This document shows, in pieces, positions 34,848 to 43,245 of a stretch of DNA of 64,000 bases (position 1 is its first letter; each line of letters starts with the position of its first letter). The notes beneath the pieces were generated by a model. It saw nothing but the letters and a program-made list of their open reading frames with translations. It had not been told where the DNA came from and made no database searches. The DNA comes from Parcubacteria group bacterium (GTDB lineage: Bacteria > Patescibacteriota > Minisyncoccia > Moranbacterales > JAKLHP01): NCBI GenBank assembly GCA_041657845.1, contig JBBABD010000002.1:1-64000 (forward strand), in the 5' to 3' direction. A program made the position numbers and the translations under genes.

Positions 34848-35243
34848 ATGAAAAAAGGTAAGAAAGATCCAGTTTTAACAGAAATTTTCTGCAAAAAAAC
34901 CGAGACACTTCGCTTGGGAATCGAACTGGCTTCAGGACAAAGAGTAAAGTTCAATAGACTCGATCTCAATACCGGCAAAGGGCAAGTTTTTGTCGGAGAT
35001 GAGGTTAAGGATGTAGCTTTTCACTTTTGCGATGACCATTATTACCCCGCCATTCACTTGTATATGAATAATAACTGTTTGACGATTCTCTATGATAATT
35101 CGCCAATAGTGCATTTCATCAATGAGAAAAACCCGGTTCGTAAGCATGGACAGCCACAGATAACTTCAGGAACATCTCTGAACGATCAATGGCTGCAAGA
35201 CAATATATCCTTCACAAGAAAAAGGCCTCACACAAAAGAGTAA
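34848..35243 (+). CDS. Orphan protein, solo cassette of locus B
   Basis: About 131 residues. The middle is beta-rich (GIELASGQRVKFNRLDL, GQVFVGDEVKDVAFHFC, AIHLYMNNNCLTILYD) and the C-terminal tail is basic. The start at 34848 follows TTGGAGG. It is convergent with the locus B regulator and closed by a hairpin like those of the cassette operons. No family is recognised. Confidence 0.65.
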   Translation: MKKGKKDPVLTEIFCKKTETLRLGIELASGQRVKFNRLDLNTGKGQVFVGDEVKDVAFHFCDDHYYPAIHLYMNNNCLTILYDNSPIVHFINEKNPVRKHGQPQITSGTSLNDQWLQDNISFTRKRPHTKE

Positions 35244-35254
35244 GGCATAACACC

Positions 35255-35292
35255 AGGGCAGAGTCAGAGTTTTGACTCTTGCCCTTTATTTT
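35255..35292 (+). terminator. Terminator of the solo cassette gene
   Basis: AGGGCAGAGTCA-GAGTTT-TGACTCTTGCCCT followed by TTATTTTTT. The shape matches the terminal GAATCT hairpins, with loop GAGTTT instead. Confidence 0.82.
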
Positions 35293-35352
35293 TTAATTTC
35301 AGTTCAAACTGCACATATTGAAGAGCTCCGACAAAAACGAAAATTATTTTTA

Positions 35353-36090
35353 TCATTCCTTTGCGCTGGTTTCCCACATTGTTTCAAAAATGCTTTTCAA
35401 ACTGGAATATATAATTGGACTTACAATAATTAAAGCGAACTTTTCTTTAAATGAAATGATACTAACCGTATTGTTTCCATAGATGGCAATCTCGATTTGA
35501 ATGTTGAAAAGATTTTGAGGAATAAATCTGGTTTGCCGTAATGATTTTTCATTTGTCTTTGCCATTTCTCTCATTTCTTCATTTTCCGGCAAAATCGCTC
35601 GTACCGGAATCTTATTTTTGATTCTTTCCGGAACACAGTAGTCTGAAAAAAATTTTTCATCAAAATCATTTGAATACGCTTCTGAATACATCATGCAAAT
35701 TTCTTGGCCCGGATATCTCAGATTATCCTTGATTGCCTCCTTAATACCTTCTTCACCGTCAAAATAACGGACTTCCGGTTTTTTATCGATGAGATTAGTA
35801 AAAGCCAAAAGCTCAGGAACCAATTGGGAAATTCGCTGTTTTCTTTCCTCCATAATTCTTTCCAAATTTCTGGGATCTTCAGCGTAATACTCAGTTCTTC
35901 CGCTCACCTTAATTGCGCTCATAATCCCTCTCTGCATCAGATTTTCCAAGGAAAGATAGATAGTAGTGCGTTTTATGCCTGATTTGCGGGCAATCCGACT
36001 GACCGAAGTCTGACCCAATTCCAAGGCCGCCAAGTATATTTTGGCTTCAGTTTCATTGAGTCCGGCGTCTTGGAGTTGATTATATTCCAT
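35353..36090 (-). CDS. TrmB-type transcriptional regulator, locus B
   Basis: The 245 residues have the winged helix AALELGQTSVSRIARKSGIKRTTIYLSL, a coiled coil (about 75-95) and the effector domain beginning VRYFDGEEGIKEAIKDNL. They are clearly paralogous to the regulators at 25461, 44571 and 56196. It is transcribed divergently from a three-gene cassette operon and convergently with a solo cassette. The palindrome TTGTCAT...ATGACAA lies between its own start site and start codon, implying autorepression. The effector is unknown; classical TrmB proteins sense sugars. Confidence 0.86.
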   Translation of the reverse strand: MEYNQLQDAGLNETEAKIYLAALELGQTSVSRIARKSGIKRTTIYLSLENLMQRGIMSAIKVSGRTEYYAEDPRNLERIMEERKQRISQLVPELLAFTNLIDKKPEVRYFDGEEGIKEAIKDNLRYPGQEICMMYSEAYSNDFDEKFFSDYCVPERIKNKIPVRAILPENEEMREMAKTNEKSLRQTRFIPQNLFNIQIEIAIYGNNTVSIISFKEKFALIIVSPIIYSSLKSIFETMWETSAKE

Positions 36091-36103
36091 ATATTTCGCC
36101 TAT

Positions 36104-36158
36104 TTGTCATCGTAAATGACAACACTTTTATTTTAGCATATATCCTCAAAATAGTCAA
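36104..36158 (-). promoter_or_regulatory. Promoter and operator of the locus B regulator
   Basis: Minus-strand TTGACT (36153-36158 complement), 17-bp spacer, TAAAAT (36130-36135 complement). The operator TTGTCATCGTAAATGACAA (36104-36122) is downstream of the start site. Confidence 0.7.
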
Positions 36159-36228
36159 TCTTTAAGCCAAAAATAGGCATATTGAAAATAGCCACAAGTT
36201 CAAAATATTGACACTATTGGCATTACTA

Positions 36229-36298
36229 ATGACAAAATAGTGATTTTGTGATATACTTGTTTGTTAAGCTGAATAGACAAAAAAGGAGGCTTAACAAA
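36229..36298 (+). promoter_or_regulatory. Promoter and 5' leader hairpin of the locus B operon
   Basis: ATGACA (36229-36234), 17-bp spacer, TATACT (36252-36257). The transcript would begin with TTTGTTAAGC, which pairs with GCTTAACAAA ending at 36298. The -35 contains a TGACAA half-site of the regulator operator. Confidence 0.7.
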
Positions 36299-36388
36299 AG
36301 TACCTTAAAAACAATCCCAATAAGACCTCAAAGCCCATAATCCCGCAGTTGCGGTAAGAGCAAAAAGGCAGGGAAAAAGGAGATAAAG

Positions 36389-36754
36389 ATGAGCAGACCA
36401 AGATTGGAAGTGGCGCGACCAAGAACGGAAGCTGAGTTAGTCGAATGTTTAGACAAAGCTCAATGGTATGTAGAACCCATCAAACGAAACGGGTGGGATC
36501 CATCTTCGGCCGCTTACGAGATTATTGATTACTGCGAGCAAGCAGAGTTAATACTGATCAAGCCCGAAGAAGCTTTTGATACTGAGAAATATGAATTAAG
36601 AATGATCAGTATTCTGAAATCTGCAATTCATAATACTCGGGTTAGAAGAAACACGGCGATTGACAGCGGAGATACATATCTAACGAGACTTGCCGACAAA
36701 GCATCCGTTGTTCTACATGAATATGTTCATCGCGCTCGACTCGATATAGCTTAG
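36389..36754 (+). CDS. Orphan protein, cassette B1
   Basis: The 121 residues look helical, with basic ends, without membrane segments or recognised motifs. An AAAGGAGATAAAG site precedes the ATG. It is the first gene of the operon and is separated from B2 by a GAATCT hairpin pair. Confidence 0.65.
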   Translation: MSRPRLEVARPRTEAELVECLDKAQWYVEPIKRNGWDPSSAAYEIIDYCEQAELILIKPEEAFDTEKYELRMISILKSAIHNTRVRRNTAIDSGDTYLTRLADKASVVLHEYVHRARLDIA

Positions 36755-36761
36755 TTTTCAT

Positions 36762-36829
36762 GGCAAGAAAGTTGAATCTAACTTTCTTGCCTCCCATTCA
36801 AAGATTATTTTAAGTAATCTCTGAATGGG
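36762..36829 (+). other. Intercistronic hairpin pair B1/B2 (GAATCT hexaloop)
   Basis: Hairpin 1 (36762-36791) is GGCAAGAAAGTT-GAATCT-AACTTTCTTGCC. Hairpin 2 (36793-36829) pairs CCCATTC..AAAGATTA with TAATCTCTGAATGGG. The following 60-base leader, aaaaatcccataagttcttt onwards, is nearly the same before B3. Confidence 0.84.
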
Positions 36830-36890
36830 AAAAATCCCATAAGTTCTTTAAACTTAGAGCCGGCGGGCTTAAAACGCAAAGGAGGATGAA

Positions 36891-37556
36891 ATGTTTTTTT
36901 TCAGAAAAAGCTACGAAAAAAGAATTAAGGAGCTTGAAACATACGCATTCAACCTTCAAGCTGCAATTCAGGACAAACAAGCTACAGTATCCGGTCTTGA
37001 ATCAGCAATCGACCAACTTACTACTGAGAAAGCGGAATTGAATAGAAGGGCAAATGTTGAATGGGGTCAAAGAGCTCATTGGGAAGGGATTGCACGAGAG
37101 CAAAAGGAAAAAATTGATAAATTGACGAATGCTCCGCAAAAATCAGACACACCAACGATCTTGATCATTGATGACAGGGAAGAGGAACGAGAAAAGGCGT
37201 GTTCAGAAGTAAAACGAAGGGGATGGAAACCCATTGCATGCGATCCATTTCATAACTATGAATGGATTAAACTGATTGAACAGGCTGACGGAATTATGAC
37301 GGACATGTTCTGGGAGCATAGCAATCATGGCCAAAAGCCTATGGGACTGCTTGTCGTCATCCACGCTTTGTTTCGCAGCAAACCAATTGTCGTTTGCACC
37401 GATGCAGGAAAACATGCAAATGGACATCATAGTAAAGAAATTAGCTTCATCCATGATGGATACGTCAGAGAAATTCATTACAAACAAGGGCCATTCGGAT
37501 GGAATGAAGTGAAAAATTGGTCAGAAGCTGCTCAAATTTTGGAAGAGCACCTTTAG
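36891..37556 (+). CDS. Coiled-coil plus receiver-like protein, cassette B2
   Basis: The 221 residues start with an amphipathic coiled coil (about 8-80, KRIKELETYAFNLQAAIQ onwards). A receiver-like domain follows with TILIIDDREEEREKACSEV (acidic pocket) and ADGIMTDMFWE (candidate phospho-acceptor Asp, about 145). The later strands KPIVVCTDAGKH and YVREIHYKQGP fit the fold. There is no output domain and no kinase nearby. With A1 it is the second receiver-like orphan in these operons. The ribosome-binding site is AAAGGAGG. Confidence 0.7.
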   Translation: MFFFRKSYEKRIKELETYAFNLQAAIQDKQATVSGLESAIDQLTTEKAELNRRANVEWGQRAHWEGIAREQKEKIDKLTNAPQKSDTPTILIIDDREEEREKACSEVKRRGWKPIACDPFHNYEWIKLIEQADGIMTDMFWEHSNHGQKPMGLLVVIHALFRSKPIVVCTDAGKHANGHHSKEISFIHDGYVREIHYKQGPFGWNEVKNWSEAAQILEEHL

Positions 37557-37577
37557 AAAAGGGCTGGGGAATCATTA

Positions 37578-37649
37578 GGCAAGGAAGTTGAATCTAACTT
37601 TCTTGCCTCTCATTCAAAGATTATTTTCAAAAATAGTTTCTGAATGGGA
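37578..37649 (+). other. Intercistronic hairpin pair B2/B3 (GAATCT hexaloop)
   Basis: Hairpin 1 (37578-37607) is GGCAAGGAAGTT-GAATCT-AACTTTCTTGCC with one G-U pair. Hairpin 2 (37608-37649) pairs CATTCA..AGA..TATTTT with AAAATA..TTCTGAATG. Confidence 0.83.
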
Positions 37650-37708
37650 AAAATCCCATAAGTTCTTTAAATTCAGTGCTGGCGAGCCAAAACGCAAAGG
37701 AGATAAAT

Positions 37709-38125
37709 ATGTTCGCATTTTATGAAGCAAGTGGTACTAAGCCAAGAATGGCAAAAATCTTCGTTTACGTAGGCAGTATCGGATCGGAGCATGAAATAAA
37801 CATAAAGGAGGAAGCAACAAAAAAAGGTTACGAAATTCTGCCACACTGGGGTAAGTCTGAAATTGCTATAACAGATCATCCGTCTATTATACAATCAATA
37901 TTTGTTTGGGAGGATCTTTCTGAGGAAAATGTGAGAAGTCAAGTGTATGTACCTATTCTCAAAAATGCCCCTCAAGAGAAAAATAGGGAATTGAGAAATA
38001 TGGTCTACTTTGAAGCGAGAGTCCCTCGGAATGGCTATTATGCTGAAATTAGAATTCCTAGCAGCCGACTCCATATGATAGAATGCGATGACATCGATGA
38101 TTTTCTAAAAAAAATAGACCTGTAA
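37709..38125 (+). CDS. Orphan protein, cassette B3
   Basis: The 138 residues alternate strands and helices (RMAKIFVYVGSIGSEHEINI, GYEILPHWGKSEIAITDH, YFEARVPRNGYYAEIRIP) with no known motif. The ATG at 37709 is chosen because it follows AAAGGAGATAAAT; the longer open frame begins inside the leader hairpin. It is the last gene of the operon. Confidence 0.66.
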   Translation: MFAFYEASGTKPRMAKIFVYVGSIGSEHEINIKEEATKKGYEILPHWGKSEIAITDHPSIIQSIFVWEDLSEENVRSQVYVPILKNAPQEKNRELRNMVYFEARVPRNGYYAEIRIPSSRLHMIECDDIDDFLKKIDL

Positions 38126-38147
38126 ACGAAAGGAACTGGTTTATTAG

Positions 38148-38178
38148 GGCAAGATGAATCTATCTTGCCTCTTTTTTT
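38148..38178 (+). terminator. Locus B operon terminator with GAATCT loop
   Basis: GGCAAGAT-GAATCT-ATCTTGCC followed by TCTTTTTTT. Confidence 0.9.
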
Positions 38179-38208
38179 GTCCAAAAATAAGCTTGTTCCG
38201 CTGTCCTT

Positions 38209-38282
38209 GTTTACAATGAGTTTACAATTGTTTTGATGGCAGTTTACAACTAGTTGACAACTGAAAGAAAATCCGCTATAAT
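38209..38282 (+). promoter_or_regulatory. Promoter with four helically phased GTTKACAA repeats
   Basis: GTTTACAA at 38209, 38220 and 38242, and GTTGACAA at 38253, are spaced 11, 22 and 11 bp apart on one face of the helix. The last overlaps the -35 TTGACA (38254-38259); TATAAT follows after 17 bp (38277-38282). Confidence 0.78.
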
Positions 38283-38293
38283 TAACTTGCAAT

Positions 38294-39376
38294 ATGATTA
38301 CAACAGAAAAAATCATAGAAATAGCCAAGCAAAAAGGCACCATTAAAACCAGAGAAATCGCTAAGGAATTTGGCGTGTCTCGCCAATATGCCAGCCGGCT
38401 TTTGGCCGAATTGGTAACTTCAGGAAAATTGATAAAAATCGGCTCCACCGCCAAGGCAATCTATGCCTTCCCTGATTATGCCAAAAAACACCTAGAAATA
38501 TTGCCATTCAAAATTTCAAAAACTTTTCAGAATAAAAACCTTGAAGAACACCAAGTCCTGAATCGAATAGAATCGGATCTGCCAACAATTGTCCAACAAA
38601 AAGAAAATGTTAGAAATATTTTTACCTATGCGTTTTCCGAAATGCTCAACAACGCAATTGAACATTCGAGTACAGAAAAAATAATCGTATCCGTGTCTAT
38701 CAAGGATAAATTATTAACATTTATTATTGATGATTTCGGCGTTGGCGTTTTCAGGAATATAATGAAGAAAAGAAATTTGAAATCCGAATTGGAAGCGATC
38801 CAAGATTTGCTAAAAGGAAAAACCACAACCATGCCATCTTCTCATTCCGGACAAGGAATATTCTTTACCTCACGAGCCGGAGAAGAGTTCATACTGGATA
38901 GCTATGGCTACCGCTTGATTGTTAACAACCAAGTCAAGGATACGTTTCTCCAAGAAATCAAAGGAAAAGCGAAACAAAAAAAAGGAACTCGGGTCACATT
39001 CAAACTGTCGACCGAATCCGAAAAACACTTAAGAGAAACCTTCGATGAATTTGCAAATATTGACGAAGAAAGCAACTTCGGTTTTGATAAAACTGAAATA
39101 AAAATCAAGTTGTTCATAAGGGGCGGGGTTCACATTTCACGTTCTCAGGCAAGAAGAGTATTGGTCGGATTGAATAATTTTAAAGTCATCGTTTTTGATT
39201 TTGACAAAGTTCCGATGATAGGACAGGCCTTCGCTGATGAAATTTTCAGAGTATTCCATAATAAATATCCCGACATAAAGCTTCAAGCAATCAACATGAG
39301 TGAAGCGGTGAAATTTATGGTCGATAGAGTCGAAGGGAATAATCCTCGAAACCAGGATGCGTTTTTAAAATCTTAA
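38294..39376 (+). CDS. HTH - GHKL ATPase - STAS-like (DUF4325) regulator
   Basis: The 360 residues have three parts. An N-terminal winged helix is marked by REIAKEFGVSRQYASRLLAELVTSG (about 18-42). A GHKL-type ATP-binding domain follows with the N-box EMLNNAIEHSS (about 115), G1 IIDDFGVGVF and a G2 region HSGQGIFFTSRAG. A C-terminal STAS-like domain of DUF4325 type (FDKVPMIGQAFADEIFRVF) ends it. It resembles an anti-sigma kinase and antagonist fused to a DNA-binding domain, so it may sense a signal and bind its own phased operator. It lies just after the locus B operon and may be functionally linked. Autoregulation is inference. Confidence 0.8.
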   Translation: MITTEKIIEIAKQKGTIKTREIAKEFGVSRQYASRLLAELVTSGKLIKIGSTAKAIYAFPDYAKKHLEILPFKISKTFQNKNLEEHQVLNRIESDLPTIVQQKENVRNIFTYAFSEMLNNAIEHSSTEKIIVSVSIKDKLLTFIIDDFGVGVFRNIMKKRNLKSELEAIQDLLKGKTTTMPSSHSGQGIFFTSRAGEEFILDSYGYRLIVNNQVKDTFLQEIKGKAKQKKGTRVTFKLSTESEKHLRETFDEFANIDEESNFGFDKTEIKIKLFIRGGVHISRSQARRVLVGLNNFKVIVFDFDKVPMIGQAFADEIFRVFHNKYPDIKLQAINMSEAVKFMVDRVEGNNPRNQDAFLKS

Positions 39377-39388
39377 CATCATATTTAA

Positions 39389-39459
39389 GCGGGATTAGTA
39401 TAGTGGTAATACGTGACCTTCCCAAGGTTAAGGCGCCAGTTCGATTCTGGTATCCCGCT
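39389..39459 (+). tRNA. tRNA-Gly(CCC)
   Basis: Acceptor GCGGGAT/ATCCCGC, anticodon stem TGACC/GGTTA with loop TTCCCAA (anticodon CCC). Starts 13 bp after the HTH-ATPase gene. Confidence 0.94.
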
Positions 39460-39522
39460 CTAACACAAAAAAATGAAAATAAACTAAAATGAAAATGTAG
39501 TACATAATATAAAAATAATTTT

Positions 39523-41484
39523 ATGCGGGGGAACATTTTTTTCATAATCAAAGAAACATTCTGGGGCGTAGCATACGCAATAGGAATGATTGGAGCTGGC
39601 ATTTTGATTGCCAGTTTTTTTATTTACATCTACCAGACTCCCAGCGCCGGACAGCTCACCAAAAGAAACGCCGCCCAAACAACAATCATCTACGACCGAA
39701 CCGGAGAGCATATACTCTATCAGATCTACGGAGAATATAACCGAAAAATTCTAAGCCACGATCAAATTCCCGATAACATCCGCATTGCCACCGTTGCCGC
39801 CGAAGACAAATCTTTCTATTCCCATTTGGGGGTCGATTTTTTTGCCATCGCCCGAGCCTTTGAAGTTAATCTGAAAAACAAAGACATTATGCAAGGAGGA
39901 TCAACCATCACCCAGCAACTGGCCAGAAATGTTTTTCTGACCAGAGAAAAAACACTGCTTCGAAAATATCTGGAAACTATCATGGCTTTTAAAATCGAAC
40001 GAAAATACAGCAAAGACGAGATTCTTGATTTCTACCTCAATGAAGTTCCTTACGGCTCCAATTCCTATGGAATAGAATCCGCTTCAGAAACATTTTTCAA
40101 AAAAGAAGCCAAGGATCTGACTTTGGATGAAGCCGCACTGCTAGCCGCTCTTCCCAAGGCTCCGACTCATTATTCTCCGTACAATATCCACAAAGACGAA
40201 CTGATCGAAAGGCAAAAATCAATCTTAAGAAAAATGTACAAATTGGGACTGGTTTCGGAATCAGAAACCAAAAAAGCACTTGCAGAAAACACCGCCCAAA
40301 AAATTGTCTCTTTCAGCCAGCCAATCGAGGCTCCGCATTTCGTTTTTTATGTTATCGATGAATTGGAACAAAAATATAAAGAAGAATTTCTGGAAACCGG
40401 AGGATTGAAAGTTTACACGACGCTAGATTACGATATGCAAAAACAAGCCGAGAAAGCTGTTGCCGACGGGGCAGAAAGAAACAGAATTAAAAATGCTTCC
40501 AATGTCGCACTGGTTGCTATTGATCCAAAAACCGGAGAAATACTTTCAATGGTGGGAAGCAAAAATTATTTTGATGATTCTATTGATGGGCAAGTTAATG
40601 TTTCAATTATGCCCAGACAGCCCGGATCATCTTTTAAACCGATAATTTATTCCGCGGCTTTTGAAAAAGGCTACCAACCAGAAACCTCCATTGTTGATGC
40701 GCCAACTAATTTCGGACCAGATGGATCAGGAAGAAATTATATTCCCAAAAATTATGACGGAAAATTTCACGGAACACTCACAATGAGAAAAGCCTTGGGC
40801 ATGTCTCTTAATATTCCGGCTGTAAAAACGCTTGCGATGATAGGACTTCCTTCGGGAATAGAAATGGCCAAAAGATTAGGGATAACCACACTAGACGACA
40901 AAATAAATTACGGACTGGCCTTTGCAATCGGCGGAGCTGAAGTAAAACTTCTCGACCTAACTTCAGTTTTTTCTGTTTTTGCTAATGACGGAAAAAGAAA
41001 TCCGCCACAAGCGATTTTAGAGGTAGACGAAGAAACCGACAAATATGTTCCTGAACGAAAAGAAACTAACGTCATTGATCCTGAGATAGCCAGAAAAATA
41101 AATTCTATTTTAACCGACAATGTCTCTCGCAGTCCAACTTTTGGACCGAGAAGTCCCATATTCATTCCTGATCGAATAGTAGCTGCCAAAACTGGTACTG
41201 CTCAAGAATTTAGGGATGTTTGGACCATAGGATATACTCCGTCTATTGCTGTTGGAGTTTGGGCTGGAAACAATGATCATAGTCCTATGGCAGAGGGAGC
41301 TGATGGAATCTTTACTGCCGCCCCGATTTGGCGGGATTTTATGGATAAAACGCTTGGCAGATATCCGGATGAGGCTTTTTTGCCTTATCAGCAAACGATA
41401 AAAGGAAAAACCGAATTGGCTCTTGCCACTGAAAATGTTAAACCAAACAAGAAAGAAGATCAGCACAAAAAGAAAAAACACTAA
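39523..41484 (+). CDS. Penicillin-binding protein 1A (bifunctional transglycosylase/transpeptidase)
   Basis: Polymerises and crosslinks peptidoglycan. The 653 residues have an N-terminal transmembrane helix (about 15-38). The GT51 domain shows VAAEDKSFYSHLGVD, GGSTITQQLARNVFL and RKYSKDEILDFYLNEVPYG. The transpeptidase carries SxxK in QPGSSFKPI (about 370), SxN in GMSLNIPA and KTGT in AAKTGTAQEF (about 555). All class A PBP motifs are intact. The C-terminus is lysine rich. It precedes a wall-related 3D-domain gene. Confidence 0.96.
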   Translation: MRGNIFFIIKETFWGVAYAIGMIGAGILIASFFIYIYQTPSAGQLTKRNAAQTTIIYDRTGEHILYQIYGEYNRKILSHDQIPDNIRIATVAAEDKSFYSHLGVDFFAIARAFEVNLKNKDIMQGGSTITQQLARNVFLTREKTLLRKYLETIMAFKIERKYSKDEILDFYLNEVPYGSNSYGIESASETFFKKEAKDLTLDEAALLAALPKAPTHYSPYNIHKDELIERQKSILRKMYKLGLVSESETKKALAENTAQKIVSFSQPIEAPHFVFYVIDELEQKYKEEFLETGGLKVYTTLDYDMQKQAEKAVADGAERNRIKNASNVALVAIDPKTGEILSMVGSKNYFDDSIDGQVNVSIMPRQPGSSFKPIIYSAAFEKGYQPETSIVDAPTNFGPDGSGRNYIPKNYDGKFHGTLTMRKALGMSLNIPAVKTLAMIGLPSGIEMAKRLGITTLDDKINYGLAFAIGGAEVKLLDLTSVFSVFANDGKRNPPQAILEVDEETDKYVPERKETNVIDPEIARKINSILTDNVSRSPTFGPRSPIFIPDRIVAAKTGTAQEFRDVWTIGYTPSIAVGVWAGNNDHSPMAEGADGIFTAAPIWRDFMDKTLGRYPDEAFLPYQQTIKGKTELALATENVKPNKKEDQHKKKKH

Positions 41485-41524
41485 TTATTTGCTTTAAATA
41501 AAGCCTGAATTAATTGCTTCTTTT

Positions 41525-41546
41525 CCCCTTAGATAAGGGGTTTTTT
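41525..41546 (+). terminator. Terminator after PBP1A
   Basis: CCCCTT-AGAT-AAGGGG followed by TTTTTT. Confidence 0.9.
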
Positions 41547-41586
41547 CTTTTATTTGGCTTTTTTAAGCCTTTTTTTATTAAAATGT

Positions 41587-41666
41587 TTGACTTATGAAGC
41601 GATTGGTGATATCATTGTAGGTTGGTGAAAATTGCGTCTGCCTAGTCGACAGACAAAAATCGCCAA
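41587..41666 (+). promoter_or_regulatory. Promoter and hairpin leader of the 3D-domain gene
   Basis: TTGACT, 17-bp spacer, TATCAT (41610-41615). The leader folds with TTGG/CCAA outside and GTCTG/CAGAC inside (41622-41666). No known riboswitch is recognised. Confidence 0.55.
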
Positions 41667-41706
41667 TTTAGTACCTCGAAAAAAGTTAATTATCTAAGCC
41701 GAAACA

Positions 41707-42219
41707 ATGGATATCATTAGTATTATTGCGGCTTTGCCTTTGTTGGTAAACGTGGCGACTGTGCCTGTTACTGAGGCAAAGGAAACAGTAAATACTAATA
41801 CAAAAATAGAAGTTGAAGAACAAAAAAACATTTCAATAAAAGAAGAAGTTAAAAGTGAGCAGGAAATTAAAAATGATAAAGTTCTTGCCAAATGGAAGGA
41901 AAAACAGGAAAATATGTGGAAAAGCCTTCCTAAAGAAAAATTCACCATTAATGCTTCTGCTTATACCGCCGCAGCTGATGAATGCGGAAAAAGTGATGGC
42001 ATTACGGCTAGCGGAATCAAAGTTGGAGAAAAGCGAACATTGGCTTGCCCTCCAAGTTACCCGTTCGGTGCCAAAATTAAGATTGAAGGCGTTGGAACAC
42101 TGATTTGTGAAGATCGTGGGGGAGCGATCAAGGGAAATCACTTCGACATTTATGTCGAAACCAAAAAAGAAGCTTTTGCTTTCGGTCGAAGAAACCTTTT
42201 AGCGGAAGTTGTGGAGTAA
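41707..42219 (+). CDS. 3D-domain (MltA/RlpA-like) cell-wall protein
   Basis: The 170 residues begin with a short hydrophobic segment (about 3-18) that may anchor or export the protein, then a charged helix (about 25-80). The 3D domain follows, shown by FTINASAYTAAADECGKSDG, ITASGIKVGEKRTLACP and the three-aspartate core LICEDRGGAIKGNHFDIYVE. Such domains are found in lytic transglycosylase-like resuscitation proteins. It lies between PBP1A and a LAGLIDADG gene and has its own promoter and terminator. Confidence 0.87.
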   Translation: MDIISIIAALPLLVNVATVPVTEAKETVNTNTKIEVEEQKNISIKEEVKSEQEIKNDKVLAKWKEKQENMWKSLPKEKFTINASAYTAAADECGKSDGITASGIKVGEKRTLACPPSYPFGAKIKIEGVGTLICEDRGGAIKGNHFDIYVETKKEAFAFGRRNLLAEVVE

Positions 42220-42226
42220 AAACATT

Positions 42227-42257
42227 AAGCGCTTCGCAGGAGGCGCTTTTTGTTTTT
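42227..42257 (+). terminator. Terminator of the 3D-domain gene
   Basis: AAGCGC/GCGCTT stem with loop ttcgcaggag and a T-rich tail. Confidence 0.85.
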
Positions 42258-42321
42258 ATATGCTTTACATAAATAATATTATAAACTATAATTGCAGTAT
42301 GCAACATAACTACTCAACCAT

Positions 42322-43062
42322 ATGGGAATAAAGTATGCGGTAAATGAAAATTTTTTCAAAAAGTGGTCTCCTGAAATGACTTATATTTTGGGTTATTTTT
42401 ATGCAGATGGAAGCATGGAAGATGCTAGCTATTTGAGAGGAAAGTATATTAGAGTTTCAAGCATAGATAAGTCAACCATCCTTAAAATAAGAAACTGGCT
42501 CAAATCAAAACATACTATAGTTAAAATAAATCCTCCGACCAACAATGGACATAAAAGATATTTATTAAGAATAGGAAATCATACATTATACAATGATTTA
42601 ATAAAGCTTGGACTTTATCCAAATAAATCATTAACTGTAAAATTTCCCAATATACCTCAAAAATATTTCAACCACTTTGTAAGAGGGTACTTTGATGGAG
42701 ATGGCTGTGTCAGAATTTGTATGCGTAAGGGAAAGAGACAAAAATTGGTTATTAGTAAACTTTCAACTGTTTTTACTTGTGGAAGTAAAGAGTTTTTAGA
42801 AAAGCTGGCGAAACAATTAAATGAGAATATAAAAACAAAAAATATAAAAGTCTACAATGGATGCAAATCTTATATGCTGTGCTATTCTACTGAAGATAGC
42901 GTGAAGCTATTCAAATTTTTATATAGAAACTTAAACAAAAATGATTTTCTTGAAAGAAAATTTGATAGGTTTAGAGATTATTTTAATAAAAGACCCCAAA
43001 GAATTGACAGTAAAGTGAATAATATATTACGATACTTAGGTAATGGCCAGGTGGTGAAGTAG
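42322..43062 (+). CDS. Stand-alone LAGLIDADG homing endonuclease
   Basis: The 246 residues contain two LAGLIDADG helices: MTYILGYFYADGSM (about 14-27) and HFVRGYFDGDGCV (about 112-124), each with its acidic residue. The protein is a free-standing double-motif endonuclease; no intein or intron boundaries are seen. Its last six codons read into the acceptor stem and D-arm of tRNA-Cys and stop 18 bases inside the tRNA gene. It may target a tRNA locus; this is inference. It lacks a clear ribosome-binding site. Confidence 0.85.
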   Translation: MGIKYAVNENFFKKWSPEMTYILGYFYADGSMEDASYLRGKYIRVSSIDKSTILKIRNWLKSKHTIVKINPPTNNGHKRYLLRIGNHTLYNDLIKLGLYPNKSLTVKFPNIPQKYFNHFVRGYFDGDGCVRICMRKGKRQKLVISKLSTVFTCGSKEFLEKLAKQLNENIKTKNIKVYNGCKSYMLCYSTEDSVKLFKFLYRNLNKNDFLERKFDRFRDYFNKRPQRIDSKVNNILRYLGNGQVVK

Positions 43063-43117
43063 TTAACACAGCGGTCTGCAAAACCGCAATGCGTGGGTGC
43101 AACTCCCACCCTGGCCT
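43045..43117 (+). tRNA. tRNA-Cys(GCA)
   Basis: Acceptor GGCCAGG/CCTGGCC, anticodon stem GCGGT/ACCGC with loop CTGCAAA (anticodon GCA). Its first 18 bases are also the end of the LAGLIDADG gene. Confidence 0.94.
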
Positions 43118-43131
43118 CATAATTGGAAAAT

Positions 43132-43215
43132 GCCGCGGTGTTGGAACTGGTAGACAAAAGGGACTTAAAATCCCTCGGTAGTAATACCGTGCGAGTTCGA
43201 GTCTCGCCCGCGGCA
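43132..43215 (+). tRNA. tRNA-Leu(TAA)
   Basis: Acceptor GCCGCGG/CCGCGGC, anticodon stem AGGGA/TCCCT with loop CTTAAAA (anticodon TAA), long variable arm. Confidence 0.95.
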
Positions 43216-43217
43216 CA

Positions 43218-43245
43218 AAAAAATCCTCTTTTGAGGATTTTTGTT
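43218..43245. terminator. Bidirectional terminator between tRNA-Leu and uracil-DNA glycosylase
   Basis: AAAAATCCTC-TTTT-GAGGATTTTTG serves the tRNAs on the plus strand and the convergent glycosylase gene on the minus strand. Confidence 0.85.
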
